From Cornus controversa (taxonomy: Eukaryota; Streptophyta; Magnoliopsida; Cornales; Cornaceae): a stretch of 64,000 nucleotides of DNA. The DNA is taken from the NCBI GenBank assembly GCA_026545225.1, contig CM048852.1, positions 14,170,146 to 14,234,145 on the forward strand. The letters run 5' to 3'. A program made the position numbers and the translations under genes. The stretch's first letter is position 1. The number at the start of each line of letters is the position of its first letter. The notes beneath the pieces were generated by a model. The model saw only the letters and a program-made list of their open reading frames with translations, was not told the DNA's origin and did no database searches. Shown one piece after another: positions 20,724 to 30,581 of this stretch.

Positions 20724-21617
20724 GGATGAGGCAAAGTTTATTAAAGAAATTGTTCAAGATATTTTAAAAGTTTTGGATCACATACCACTAAATGTTGCCA
20801 GGTATCAAGTGGGGATAGATTCTTGTGTGGATGACGTGATCACTTTGCTCGACATTAATGGGTTAAAAGATTTGTGAATCATGGGAATTTGTGAAACGGG
20901 CGGAATAGGTAAAACAACTATTGCTAAGGCTGTTTTTAATCAAATATCCGATCAATTTGAAAGTTGTCTTTTCCTTGGCGATTTAAGAGAAGAATCAAAC
21001 CAGCATGGTCTAACTTATCTACAACGACAACTCTTGAAAGGCATTCTCAAAGAACAAAATTTAGAGATATGCCATGTTGACCATGGAATCACTGTGATAA
21101 AGCAAAGACTCCGTCACAAGAAAGTTCTTGTAGTTCTTGATGATATGGATAATGTGAAACAATTAAAAAATTTAGCCGGAGGAAAGGATTGGTTTGATTT
21201 TGGAAGTAGGATCATCGTAACAACTAGAGATGAACATTTGTTGGTAGAGAATAAAGTTGATCATGTAATATATAGGTTGAGCTATTGAATGACGATGAGG
21301 CTCTTCAACTTTTTAGTCGTCATGCATTCACTCGAAACTATCCTATGGAAGATTACTTGGAACTCTCACAAATTTTAAAAGATTATGCCAAAGGCCTTTC
21401 ATTAGCTCTTGAAGTTTTGGGATCTCTTTTATTTGGAAGAAGTATAAAAGAGTGGGAACATGAACTAGATAATTTGAAAAGGATTCCTACTATGGAAATT
21501 TATGATGTTCTTAAGAGAAGTTATCATGGTCATAATGATACAGAAAAGGATTTATTCCTCGATATTGTAATGGACGAGGAGGACCAAGCTGAGACCACGT
21601 CGGAGCAAGGTGAGTAG
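20724..21617 (+). pseudogene. TIR-type NB-ARC disease-resistance gene fragment
   Basis: The translation gives the TIR-NBS linker (EAKFIKEIV...VGIDSCVDDVITLL), a stop TGA at 20875-20877, then a P-loop GGIGKTTIAK, kinase-2 KVLVVLDDMD and RNBS-B GSRIIVTTRDEHLL. A frameshift falls near 21280, then come ALQLFSRHAF, a GLPL-like GLSLALEVLGS and the start of RNBS-D. NB-ARC domains switch between ADP and ATP to trigger immune signalling. The TIR exon is not visible upstream, and the LRR is absent. The 3' end is fused to an exon also found at 12655-12705, followed by a GTGAGT donor. Stop, frameshift and truncation make it a pseudogene. Confidence 0.85.
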
Positions 21618-21768
21618 ACTCAACGACATATAGCTAGCATGCCTTAAACATAGTTTCATCTCTCTTCGAACTTCATTTTTCAAAACTCAACACCTTCAAC
21701 TATCATGATTTCAGGATTTCTGTTTGAAATTCTCAGCTTATGATCTCAACTCTCTCTCTCTCTCTATC
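21618..21768. other. Non-coding flank of the Ty3 element
   Basis: It ends in a CT run whose continuation follows the 3' LTR at 27443 (CTGTCTCTC). It includes GTTTGAAATTCTC, which recurs just beyond the element as GTTTGAAATTCTG. No gene. Confidence 0.5.
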
Positions 21769-22277
21769 TGATGTAGGACAATTGGCATTGGAGTTTGAAG
21801 AAGAGATTGATCGAAAATTGGCAAAACGCGCTGATCCAAAGAAATGGGCATAACGTTTCGCTCAGTTGTCAGAATAACTATTATAATATGTTTTCGGAAA
21901 GGAGATTGAGAGCTCTATATGACCCAACCAAGGTGGAACCCAGTTGAGATCGTTTCCATCCTCAAATTCGCACTCTAAGGCGATCTGGCGGGAGGTTCAA
22001 GTTTTAGTGTTTTCTTTCTTTTTTCGTTTCCTTTGGAAATAGATTTTCTTTTCCTGTTAGGATTAGAATTTCTACAAGTTTTCTTTACTTTTAGGTTTCC
22101 TAGTACTGTTAGGATTATGATTTCTCTATTATAAATATATGTACTGCCATAGGGCAGAGGGCAATCAATTTATCAATAAAGTTTTACTTTGGTTTATAAT
22201 TAATTGTGCTGGTGGATTCCAGTTTCTGTGTTCTTAGGGTTTACGCTGGTAACCCCTTATACTTCCGTTCTGCGTCA
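21769..22277 (+). repeat. 5' LTR of the Ty3/Gypsy element
   Basis: It starts TGATGTAGGACAATTGG and ends TTCCGTTCTGCGTCA. A TATAAATATA motif near 22131 and AATAAAG near 22175 are plausible promoter and polyadenylation signals. Confidence 0.9.
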
Positions 22278-22279
22278 AG

Positions 22280-22291
22280 TGGTATTAGAGC
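22280..22291 (+). other. Primer binding site (Met-tRNA)
   Basis: TGGTATTAGAGC lies two bases after the 5' LTR, one mismatch from TGGTATCAGAGC. Confidence 0.8.
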
Positions 22292-22308
22292 ATAAGGATT
22301 TGCCTTGT

Positions 22309-23463
22309 ATGATGGTCAATAACAAAGACGGAGGAATTAACCCTAGTGACGCTGGTCGTAGGGATGCATATATATGGGCAGCGATTAACGAGCAGTGACA
22401 GACGATGGAGAGGTTGACGGCCACATTATAGCAACTGATGCAGCGATAGCCTAATCCCAACATCCCTATTGGTAACGCTCAAGCCCCTACCAACAGAGTT
22501 AGAGTTGAGGGAGTTGTCATTGGCCGTCCTGGAGGTGGACATCTGCCTAGATTGGCGAGACACGAGCAGTTCAAAGATTTGAGTGATGAAGACTCTGATG
22601 AAAATGTTGAGAGGTTTTTCGAGATAACTGAAGTTACGGAGGATCGACAAGTCAAGATGGTGGCGTATAAGTTGAGAAGCGGGGCTACTGTTTGGTAGGA
22701 GAAGTTGCAAAATGATAGGCGACGATAAGGCAAGGCTCCTATACGAACCTAGAGGAAAATGAAACAACTTCTGATGAGCAGGTTTTTACCCCCAGATTAT
22801 GAGCAATTTATTTTCCAGAATTACTAGAATTGTGTGCAGGGTAATAGGACTGTTGCGAATTATACTGAGGAGTGGACCAGGCTGTTATTTTGTAACAACC
22901 TAAATGAGACTGAGGGACAGCAGGTTTCCAGATACTTAGCAGGATTGAAGTCTACCATTCGAGACAAAATTGGACTACAAGTTGTTTGGACAGTGGATGA
23001 GGCACAAAACATGGCCTTGAAAGCAAAGTTAATGGAGAAGGCATCCAATCAATTTTCCTATTACAAGAAGGACACGGCTGGAACGTCCAATGCAGTTGTA
23101 AACAGGAGCAGATTTCCACCAATGGGCAGAATTATTAGTCTAAAATTGCTACAGATCAGACTCAAAGGGGTTCATCTTCTGGTAATAACCATGCTGGGAC
23201 GCATCCGACAGTAGCAGCTATGAAAGAAGCCCCATGGATGGTGCCAAACCCATATGCTAAAACAGGCGGTTTAAAGTGCTACAGGTGCAGCCAACCAGGC
23301 CATCATTCACAATGCAGTTGCAAACAGGAGCAGATTTCCACCAGACGATGGGCAGAATTATCAGTCTAAAACTACTACAGATCAGACTTAAAGGGGTTCT
23401 TCTTCTAGTAATAACCATGTTGGGACACGTCCGACAGCAGCAGCTACGAAGGAAGCCCCACGG
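22309..23463 (+). pseudogene. Ty3/Gypsy gag, broken, with an internal 222-bp tandem duplication
   Basis: It starts MMVNNKDGGINPSDAGRRDA and continues through a retrotransposon-gag region (NYTEEWTRLL, ETEGQQVSRYLAGLKSTIRD). Stops fall at 22396-22398 and, replacing a Trp codon, 22696-22698, with others between. The part before the zinc knuckle is duplicated in tandem: AATGCAGTTG starts at 23089 and again at 23311, so the first CCHC-like motif (CYRCSQPGHHS) is followed by a second one in the next segment. Gag would package element RNA in cytoplasmic particles. Confidence 0.75.
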
Positions 23464-24426
23464 ATGGCGCCAAACCCATATGCTAAAATAGGCGATTTGA
23501 AATGCTATAGGTGCGACCAACTAGGCCATCGTTCGAATGAATATCTAGCCAGAAAACCAGTGAATTTCGTGGATATCAGAGAAAATGACGAGTACAATCA
23601 CGATGTTGAAGAAGGAGTAGGCATTGACGAACTCCTGGATGGTGCAGAAATTATGAAAGAACAGGGAGAGCATGTCAACTGTGTGATTCAGCGAGTCATG
23701 TGTTCAACGAAGCTGGAGGATTTCTCACAAAGAAACAATATTTTTAAGGCTTGTTGCAGTGTCCAGGGCAAAGTCTATGATTTAATTGTTGACAGTGGAA
23801 GTTATGAGAATTTTGTGTCCAGAAAACTAGTGGAACATCTGAAGCTGCAGGCAGAAAAACATCCAAAGCCGTATGCGATTGGGTGGATTCAGAAGGGGCC
23901 TAAAGCGAACGTGACGGAGGTGTGTAAAGTTCCTATTTCAATTGGGCAGCATTATCGAGATGAGATGGTCTGTGATGTAGTCGACATGGATGCTAGTCAC
24001 GTGTTATTGGGACGACCATGGCAGTTTGATATAGATATCACCTACAGGGGGCGCGACAATGTTTGTGTTTTCAGTTGGGATAGCAGGAAGATTGTAATGG
24101 TTCCGAAGCAGAGTTCCGGTGGTGGCTCAACTAAGGCCACGGTAGAAGATCAGTCCTTAGTCTCTTTAGTCACGTCAGTAACTAAGTTGGAATCTGAAGT
24201 TAAGGAGGCACAGGAGGTACATGTTGTGGTTGTGCGAGCTCTAGTGATAGAAGGCAAGGAAGAGCAGAGAGTTGTGTTACCCGAGGAGGTGCAGTCCTTG
24301 TTAACTGAATTCAGTGAGTTGGTGTCTGAAGAGTTACCAAATAATCTTCCACCGTTAAGAGATATTCAGCACCATATTAATTTAGTTCCGGGAACAAGCT
24401 TACCAAATTCCCACACTATCGGATGA
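23464..24426 (+). pseudogene. Gag zinc knuckle and aspartic protease segment
   Basis: A 320-codon open stretch. Residues about 14-27 form a CCHC knuckle ([14 protein letters not shown]) whose last cysteine is tyrosine. A retropepsin follows, with [10 protein letters not shown] near residue 110 (catalytic D-S-G) and [11 protein letters not shown] as the typical second half. It ends at a stop at 24424-24426, where the reading frame must shift for the reverse transcriptase. The protease would cleave the polyprotein. Confidence 0.8.
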
Positions 24427-25655
24427 GTCACAAGGAGAATCAGATTTTACAGGCTAAAGTGGAAGAATTGTTGCAGAAGGGGTTCATTCGAGAGAGCATG
24501 AGTCCTTGCGCTGTTCCCGCGTTACTAGTCCCAAAGAAATATGGCAATTGGAGGATATGTGTTGATAATCGCACGATCAACAAGATAATTGTCAGATACA
24601 GCTTTCCAATTCCAAGATTGGATTACTGCTAGATATGTTGGAGGGTTCGAAGTTGTTCTCAAAGATTGACCTGCGAAGTGGATACCATCAAATTCGGGTC
24701 AAACCTGGTGACGAATGGAAGACGGCTTTCAAAATAAAGGATGGACTCTACGAGTGGCTGGTTATGCCTTTCGGATTGTCCAACGCACCTAGTACTTTTA
24801 TGCTGCTTATGAACCAGGTATTCCGACCTTTCATTGGAAAATATGTAGTCGCCTATTTTGATGACATACTGATTTAGTCAGAGTGAGAAAAATCATATAG
24901 AGCATCTACGGGCTATGTTAGAGGTGTTGTCCGAAAATAAGCTGTTTATCAACTTTCAAAAATGCAGTTGGCTGACAGAAAGATTGTTATTCCTTGGGTA
25001 TGTGGTTAGTTCGGAGGGAATAATGGTTGATGATGAAAAGGTGAGAACCATTCGTGATTGGCCTACACCAAAGACACTAGGAGAGGTGAGGAGTTTCCAT
25101 GGGTTAGCGACATTTTATTGTCAATTTATTAGGGACTTCAGTAATATTATGGCTCCTATTACAGAGTGCTTAAAGAAGGGTAAGTTTCAGTGGAGTGAAG
25201 ATGCCGACACAGCTTTTGCAGTCATTAAAGAAAAATTATGCACTACTCCTATTTTGGCTTTACCCAGTTTTGAGAAACTATTCGAGGTGGAGTGTGATGC
25301 TAGTGGAATTGGGATTGGAGTAATTCTGTCACAAGAGAAGAGACCAGTGGCATTTTTTAGTGAGAAACTTAGTGATGCACGCCGAAACTGGAGTACCTAT
25401 GACCAAGAATTTTATGCTATTGTCTGTACTCTGAAGCATTGGGAGCACTATCTGATTCAGCGAGAATTTATTCTTTACACTGATCACCAAGCTTTGAAGT
25501 ATCTAAACAGTCAGAGGAGTTTAAGTAATATGCATGCTCGGTGGGCGACCTATATGCAGAAGTTTCCTTATGTGCTGAAACACAAATCTGGGATTCTGAA
25601 TAAGGTGACGAATGCATTAAGTCGATGCACGAGTTTACTAATCACTATGCAGTAA
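24423..25655 (+). pseudogene. Reverse transcriptase and RNase H, frameshifted
   Basis: Three frame segments: 24423-24632 ([19 protein letters not shown]), 24635-24877 ([26 protein letters not shown], active site YFDDILI) and 24915-25655 (connection domain and RNase H with [26 protein letters not shown]). Frames change near 24625 and 24873. The catalytic Y-x-D-D is intact, but the polypeptide cannot be made in one piece. The remaining stop at 25653-25655 precedes another shift into integrase. Confidence 0.85.
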
Positions 25656-25695
25656 GCGATTATTGGGTTTGAGTTCTTGAAAGAGTTGTATTCTG

Positions 25696-26922
25696 ATGAT
25701 GAAGATTTCGCTGAGGTATGGAAAAAATGTGGTCGTAGCTAGACAAACAGAGGGAGAATTCTATTTGGTCGAAGGGTACCTGTTCCGTGGTAATCAGTTA
25801 TGTATTACTCGGAGCTCTTTGAGGGAGAACCTGATTCGAGAGTTACATAGTGGAGGTGTGAGTGGTCACTTGGGGCATGACAAGACTATCAGTGGGATAG
25901 CCGAGCGGTATTACTGGCCTCAGTTGAAACGCGACGTGGGTAACCTTGTTCGCAAGTGTTATGTTTGTCAGACTTCTAAAAGGCAAGCTCAGAATGCAGG
26001 TCTTTACATGCTTCTACCTGTAAAGAATGCCATATGGGAGGATTTATCGATGGATTTTGTTTTAGGTCTTCTACAAACTCAATGTGGAGTAGACTCTGTG
26101 TTTGTTGTGGTTGACAGGTTCTCCAAGATGGGACATTTTATCCCTTGTCAGAAGACATCTAATGCGTCACATGTGACTCAACTGTTCTTTCGTGAGGTGG
26201 TCCGTTTACATGGAATTCCTCAGTCTATAACCTCTGATAGGGATTCAAAATTTCTTAACCATTTTTGGGTTACATTGTGACAGTGGATGGATACTACTCT
26301 AAAGTTCAGTAGCACTGTGCACCCGCAGACCGACGGGCAGACTGAGAATCTAAATCGAACACTGGAAAATTTAATTCAAAGCATTTGTGGTGACAAGCCT
26401 AAACAGTGGAATTTAGTTCTGGCACAAGCTGAATTTGCGTATAACAATGCAGTTCACACTGCTACTGGTAAATCTCCTTTTGCTTTAGTGTATCGACACC
26501 CTCTTAAGCATGCGTTAGACCTGGCACGTCTTCCCAAGGTCACTGGAACAAGTGTTGCTGTCGAGAACCTGGCTGAGCATGTTCGCGATGTTCATGCTGA
26601 AGTAAAGGCGCGATTAGAGGAGAAGAATGTGAAGTATAAAGCTGCAGCAGATGTGAAGAGATATGAGAAATTATTCATTGAGGGTGATCAGGTTATGGTG
26701 TTTCTGCGTAAGGAAAAGTTTTCAGTTGGTTCCTATAACAAGTTAAAGCCAAGGAAGTATGGGTCGTACAAGGTGATCAAGAAGATCAATGACAACGCCT
26801 ATGTGATTGACTTGCCTGCTGATATGAACATATCTCGTACTTTCAATGTAGCTGACCTTTATGAGTTTAGTGATGATGTTTCACTTTATCTAGATTATAA
26901 CTCGAGGTCAAGTTCTTTGTAG
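25696..26922 (+). pseudogene. Integrase, interrupted by an in-frame TGA
   Basis: The HHCC zinc domain (HLGHDKT...CYVCQTSK), the core with LSMDFVLGL and [27 protein letters not shown], and [18 protein letters not shown] are all visible. A TGA at 26278-26280 falls in the same frame within the core. The C-terminal part has [16 protein letters not shown] and [10 protein letters not shown]. No chromodomain follows. Integrase would insert the DNA copy and leave 5-bp target duplications. Confidence 0.85.
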
Positions 26923-26933
26923 GTGGGAAAGAC
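26919..26933 (+). other. Polypurine tract
   Basis: GTAGGTGGGAAAGAC directly precedes the 3' LTR start. It is the expected primer for plus-strand synthesis. Confidence 0.65.
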
Positions 26934-27442
26934 TGATGTAGGACAATTGGCTTTGGAGTTTGAAGAAGAGATTGACCGAAAATTGGCAAAACGCGTTGGT
27001 CCGAAGAAACGGGCATAACTTTTCGCTCGGTTGTCAGAATAACTACTATAATATATTTTCGGAAAGGGGATTGAGAGCTCTATACGACCCAATCAGGGTG
27101 GAACCCAGTTGAGATCGTTTCCATCCTCAAATTCGCACTCTAAGGCGGTCTGGCGGGAGGTTCAAGTTTTAGTGTTTTCTTTCTTTTTTCGTTTCCTTCG
27201 AAAATAGATTTTCTTTTCCTGTTAGGATTAGAATTTCTACAAGTTTTCTTTATTTTTAGATTTCCTAGTACTGTTAGGATTATGATTTCTCTATTATAAA
27301 TATATGTACTGCCATAGGGCAGAGGGCAATCAATTTATCAATAAAGTTTTACTTTGGTTTACAATTAATTGTGCTGGTGGATTCCAGTTTCTATGTTCTT
27401 AGGGTTTACGCTGGTAACCCCTTATACTTCCGTTCTGCGTCA
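26934..27442 (+). repeat. 3' LTR of the Ty3/Gypsy element
   Basis: Same 509-bp length and the same TG...CA ends as the 5' LTR. Differences are scattered single bases. Confidence 0.9.
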
Positions 27443-27567
27443 CTGTCTCTCTTTCTTTCTGTTTGAAATTCTGCTGTCTCATTTGTATATAAATCTGTAA
27501 TTTTGTCATTTGATCTCTTGCAACAGAAACAAACATATATGGAATAATAGAACAAGTGCTATGTATA

Positions 27568-27575
<8 letters not shown>

Positions 27576-27650
<75 letters not shown>
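27576..27650. repeat. (TA)n microsatellite, about 37 units
   Basis: The longest pure TA run in the window. Tyr/Ile-repeat frames across it are artefacts. Confidence 0.9.
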
Positions 27651-27652
<2 letters not shown>

Positions 27653-27684
27653 CTCTAATCTGTACTCTTTCTACTTGTAGTTGC

Positions 27685-27957
27685 AATGGGTGAAGTAAAC
27701 CAAAATACGGTAACCAAACTAGACGCTAATAATTCGATCCTCTTCACTTACCCGGGTGCCGAATCTGAATGAGAGTGATGGCAAGTTTCTTTCGCATTCG
27801 AATCTACTAGTATCCTTTTCTTCAAGGGATTAGAAGTTGAATTGAATGTGATTATCCACGTGTTCTTTTCCCAAAATTGCTACTCTGTGATCTCTTTTCA
27901 TGCCCCATTTAAGGATCAGCAATCCTGGGATTTTGGTGCTTTACATCTGACATAGAT
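27685..27957 (+). pseudogene. Unrecognised exon-like segment with broken frame
   Basis: After an intron-end-like TTCTACTTGTAG, one frame reads MGEVNQNTVTKLDANNSIL and stops at GAATGA. A second frame then runs WQVSFAFESTSILFFKGLEV and on to ALHLT before TAG. The continuity suggests a former exon with a frameshift and stops. The protein family is not recognised. It lies between the Ty3 3' LTR and the plant-mobile-domain relic on the other strand. Confidence 0.35.
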
Positions 27958-28043
27958 TGATACTTTAGGCACATATCCTATGGACATTGAAGAAATTCAT
28001 TTCAAATTTGTCTATTTTTACTTCTTAATGCGATACCGACATC

Positions 28044-28810
28044 ACATTTTTGGAAATCCTGTTAATGATGTTTTTAGCGCAGCAACTACTCTCTCAAGCT
28101 CAAGAATTCGAGCTTCGAGTTTCAATTCTGGTAGGCTGAATGTGGAATCCCTGCTACTTCCTTCTTCATAGGAGTTGTTGCTGTCAATATTATTATTATG
28201 AGCATTCTCAATGCCGGTTTCTGATATTTTTGTTGCAAATGCACCCTAATATGCATAATATCCTAGAGGAGTTGGAGGAGGCTCCATTATCTAATGTCGA
28301 AGATGAGATGGAGTGGAAAACCAGGAGGAACATCAGCATCATTGCCATTTCCTTGGAGTTCTTTTTCTTTGCACAATGCCTTTAATTAATTGCATCTTGA
28401 GGAGGAACAAACACCACTTGCTTCCACCATTCCAAGTATCGAGTGGTAACATCCGACTCAGAGAGCCTAGAAGGAATGTATAGTTTTGCATCGCTAACTA
28501 TACATTCAGTGTCTCTTTTTGCATCTGCAACTTCAGTGTCTGTTTTTGCATCTGCAACTTCTATAGGTTTCATCAGTGACTCCATATTTCTACTGGCTCC
28601 ATTAACCATAGCTAAGGATGAGGAATTCTAAAATCTAGAGTCTGGGAGAGGCATATGGTCACCCATTGTCGTCTCTCCAAAGTTGTTGTGCTTGTCATAA
28701 CAACGTCTCAACTTTTTTCAATTGTTAATTTATCCCCATCAACATCTTCCACCTTAAAATGTTTGGAAGGACAACCAGAAGGAACCAAGTCATAATTTCT
28801 CAACATTTAT
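28044..28810 (-). pseudogene. Plant mobile domain (aminotransferase-like, PMD) protein, C-terminal relic
   Basis: The minus-strand translation contains LYIPSRLSESDVTTRYLEWW, the hallmark of the C-terminal part of the PMD domain, preceded by AMVNGASRNMESLM. After a frame break near 28384 come GNDADVPPGFP and a coiled-coil end LEARILELERVVAALK. PMD proteins include MAIL1-type silencing factors, and the domain also occurs in transposons. The upstream N-terminal part is absent. The region after its stop recurs at 3.69, 13.12 and 58.73 kb. Confidence 0.6.
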
Positions 28811-29051
28811 GTATATATATTTATGTGTGTGTCTCATTAATATCCTTTGGGAATCTATGTATATTTTCTTGTAATCCCGAAAGATTGTGGTTATAAAGAT
28901 TGTCTATGAATTCTAATATTTATTTAATTCTCAAGGTTCTTATGGTTCATGTAATTTTCTTAGATTTATTATGCCAAAAGGCCATGTAACTTCTGAAATG
29001 GTGTTCTATATTTGTTAAAAAGTAATATCCTAGCTATATAAATTAATTGGT
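28811..29051. other. No gene seen
   Basis: AT-rich sequence with a TATATATTTATGTGTGTG tract. Nothing recognisable. Confidence 0.4.
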
Positions 29052-29337
29052 TAAGTGCATTAAACCCCCTTGAACTATCTTCTCTCTTTAAAAAAAAAAT
29101 TCCTGAACTTTAATTTGAACATTTAACCACTTGAACTACCTTGTCTCTCTGTAATAAACTCCAAATTGTTAAATTGTCATCCAAAATTTAACCTTAGTTG
29201 ACACATTTGACCTACCCCAAATTTAGAATGCTAAAAATACCCTTATGACTGTTAGACCATTATATATATAAATACACCTTATATCTCAGGCTTTGCAATT
29301 AACATAACTAACATATCTTATTTTATTGTATTTTCTT

Positions 29338-29384
<47 letters not shown>

Positions 29385-30206
29385 TGTATTTTGTAAAAGT
29401 TTTTTTATTCTTATTGACTTATAATTTTGTATTTATTACATTATATTTTTATATTATATATATAGCTCTTATTTTATTGTATTTTCTTCTTATATATATC
29501 TTTATATATATTATATATCTATTTATTATTATTATTATTATATATATATTTTATTTTTTGTATTTTATAAAATGTTTTTATTCTTATTGTCTTATAATTT
29601 TGTATTTTTTGTATTTTGTTTATATTATTTATTTATATTTATATTTTTTGTTTATTGTATTTTATTTTGTTATATTTATATTTTTTGATTAACCAATCTT
29701 TTATTTATTGTATTTTCTAATTTTTTTATAAAATTTTAATTTATTGTATTATATTATATTATATTTTTGATCAAGAAAAAATTTTATTTATTGTATTTTA
29801 TAAAAAAAAATCAAAAATAATAACTTGAACTGAAAAATGAAATTCGAAACTGAAATCTTCGTTATGAAGCTTTTAAATATGCCTAAGGATTGTAAAAAAT
29901 TTGACATCACTTTTAGTTTTTTAGAAATGAAAAATGCATTACCAAACACAATTTCTACAGTGACTTCCGAAAAAATAAAAATAAAAACTGAAATCAAGAA
30001 TCGGAAGTGTTAACAGGGCCTTAGTCTACTTCACTAACAAGCATATATATTAACCAAGGATAAAAAAGTAATTTGACTTTTCTGTTAAATGTTAATTGAG
30101 GATTTGTCCTTAAGTGTGTGCTTCTTATAGTTGAGGAAGTCAATTTGTAGTTCAAGAAAGTTTCTTGCAATCTGGTGATAGTTCAGGGGGATTTAATGCA
30201 CTTAAC
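29052..30206. mobile_element. AT-rich TIR element (non-autonomous)
   Basis: TTAAGTGCATTAAACCCC followed by TTGAACTAT at the left is mirrored by ATAGTTCAGGGGGATTTAAT and GCACTTAA at the right. Inverted ends are about 28 bp, with weaker similarity further in (repeated TTGAACTACC/AGTTCAAG motifs). The interior is mostly T-rich low complexity with a TA run at 29341-29380. The target duplication is unclear. Confidence 0.45.
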
Positions 30207-30211
30207 CCTAA

Positions 30212-30581
30212 TGTTGCGTTTGGTACGCACCAATGGAATGGAATGGAATGTCAATATTACCTTTTTGGATCCATTCCTTTGTTTGGTAAGAAAAATAAAA
30301 GTGGGAATGACTATTCCGCGTCATTCTTTTGGAATGAAAAAGAATGAAAATTCATTCCATTACTCAACCTATGGAATGGTCATTCTATTCCCAATGAATA
30401 TTAAAAAAAAAATTTAGTTACCAAAAATAATGTAATCATCATTTCATTCATGTATCATTTCATGTTTGAACTAAACAATAAAATGAGAATGATCATTTCA
30501 TTCTATTCCCATTCTCATTTAATTCTCAATTTAATGAAATACTCATTCTATTTCCTTGTTGCATATCAAACGTAGCAAAAT
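30212..30581. mobile_element. MITE with GCGTTTGGTA-type ends
   Basis: TGTTGCGTTTGGTACGCACC at the left and the inverted right end TTGCTACGTTTGATATGC are similar over about 35 bp. The interior holds inverted GGAATGGAATG and CATTCCATT motifs. TAA on both sides (30209-30211, 30582-30584) fits a 3-bp PIF/Harbinger duplication, but AT-rich flanks make this weak. Confidence 0.45.

Larger units (their letters stand above)
21769..27442 (+). mobile_element. Complete but decayed Ty3/Gypsy LTR retrotransposon
   Basis: 5,674 bp with two 509-bp LTRs (TG...CA), a Met-tRNA primer site, gag, protease, reverse transcriptase, RNase H, integrase and a purine tract, in Ty3/Gypsy order with integrase last. The flanking 5-mers CTATC (21764-21768) and CTGTC (27443-27447) differ at one base. 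The coding part is split by stops and frameshifts, so it is not autonomous. The LTRs differ at about 21 positions by my manual count (about 4%), mostly transitions, implying an old but not ancient insertion. No chromodomain was seen after integrase. Confidence 0.9.

Noticed and set aside
22204-22398. Frame starting inside the 5' LTR of the Ty3 element
   Set aside because: The upstream part is LTR sequence. The real gag start is the ATG after the primer site, and the frame is cut by a stop.
27399-27686. Frame with a long Tyr-Ile repeat
   Set aside because: Translation of a TA microsatellite running into the Ty3 LTR.
29384-29692. 102-codon hydrophobic frame resembling a membrane protein
   Set aside because: Phe/Tyr/Ile-only composition from T-rich low-complexity DNA inside a TIR element.
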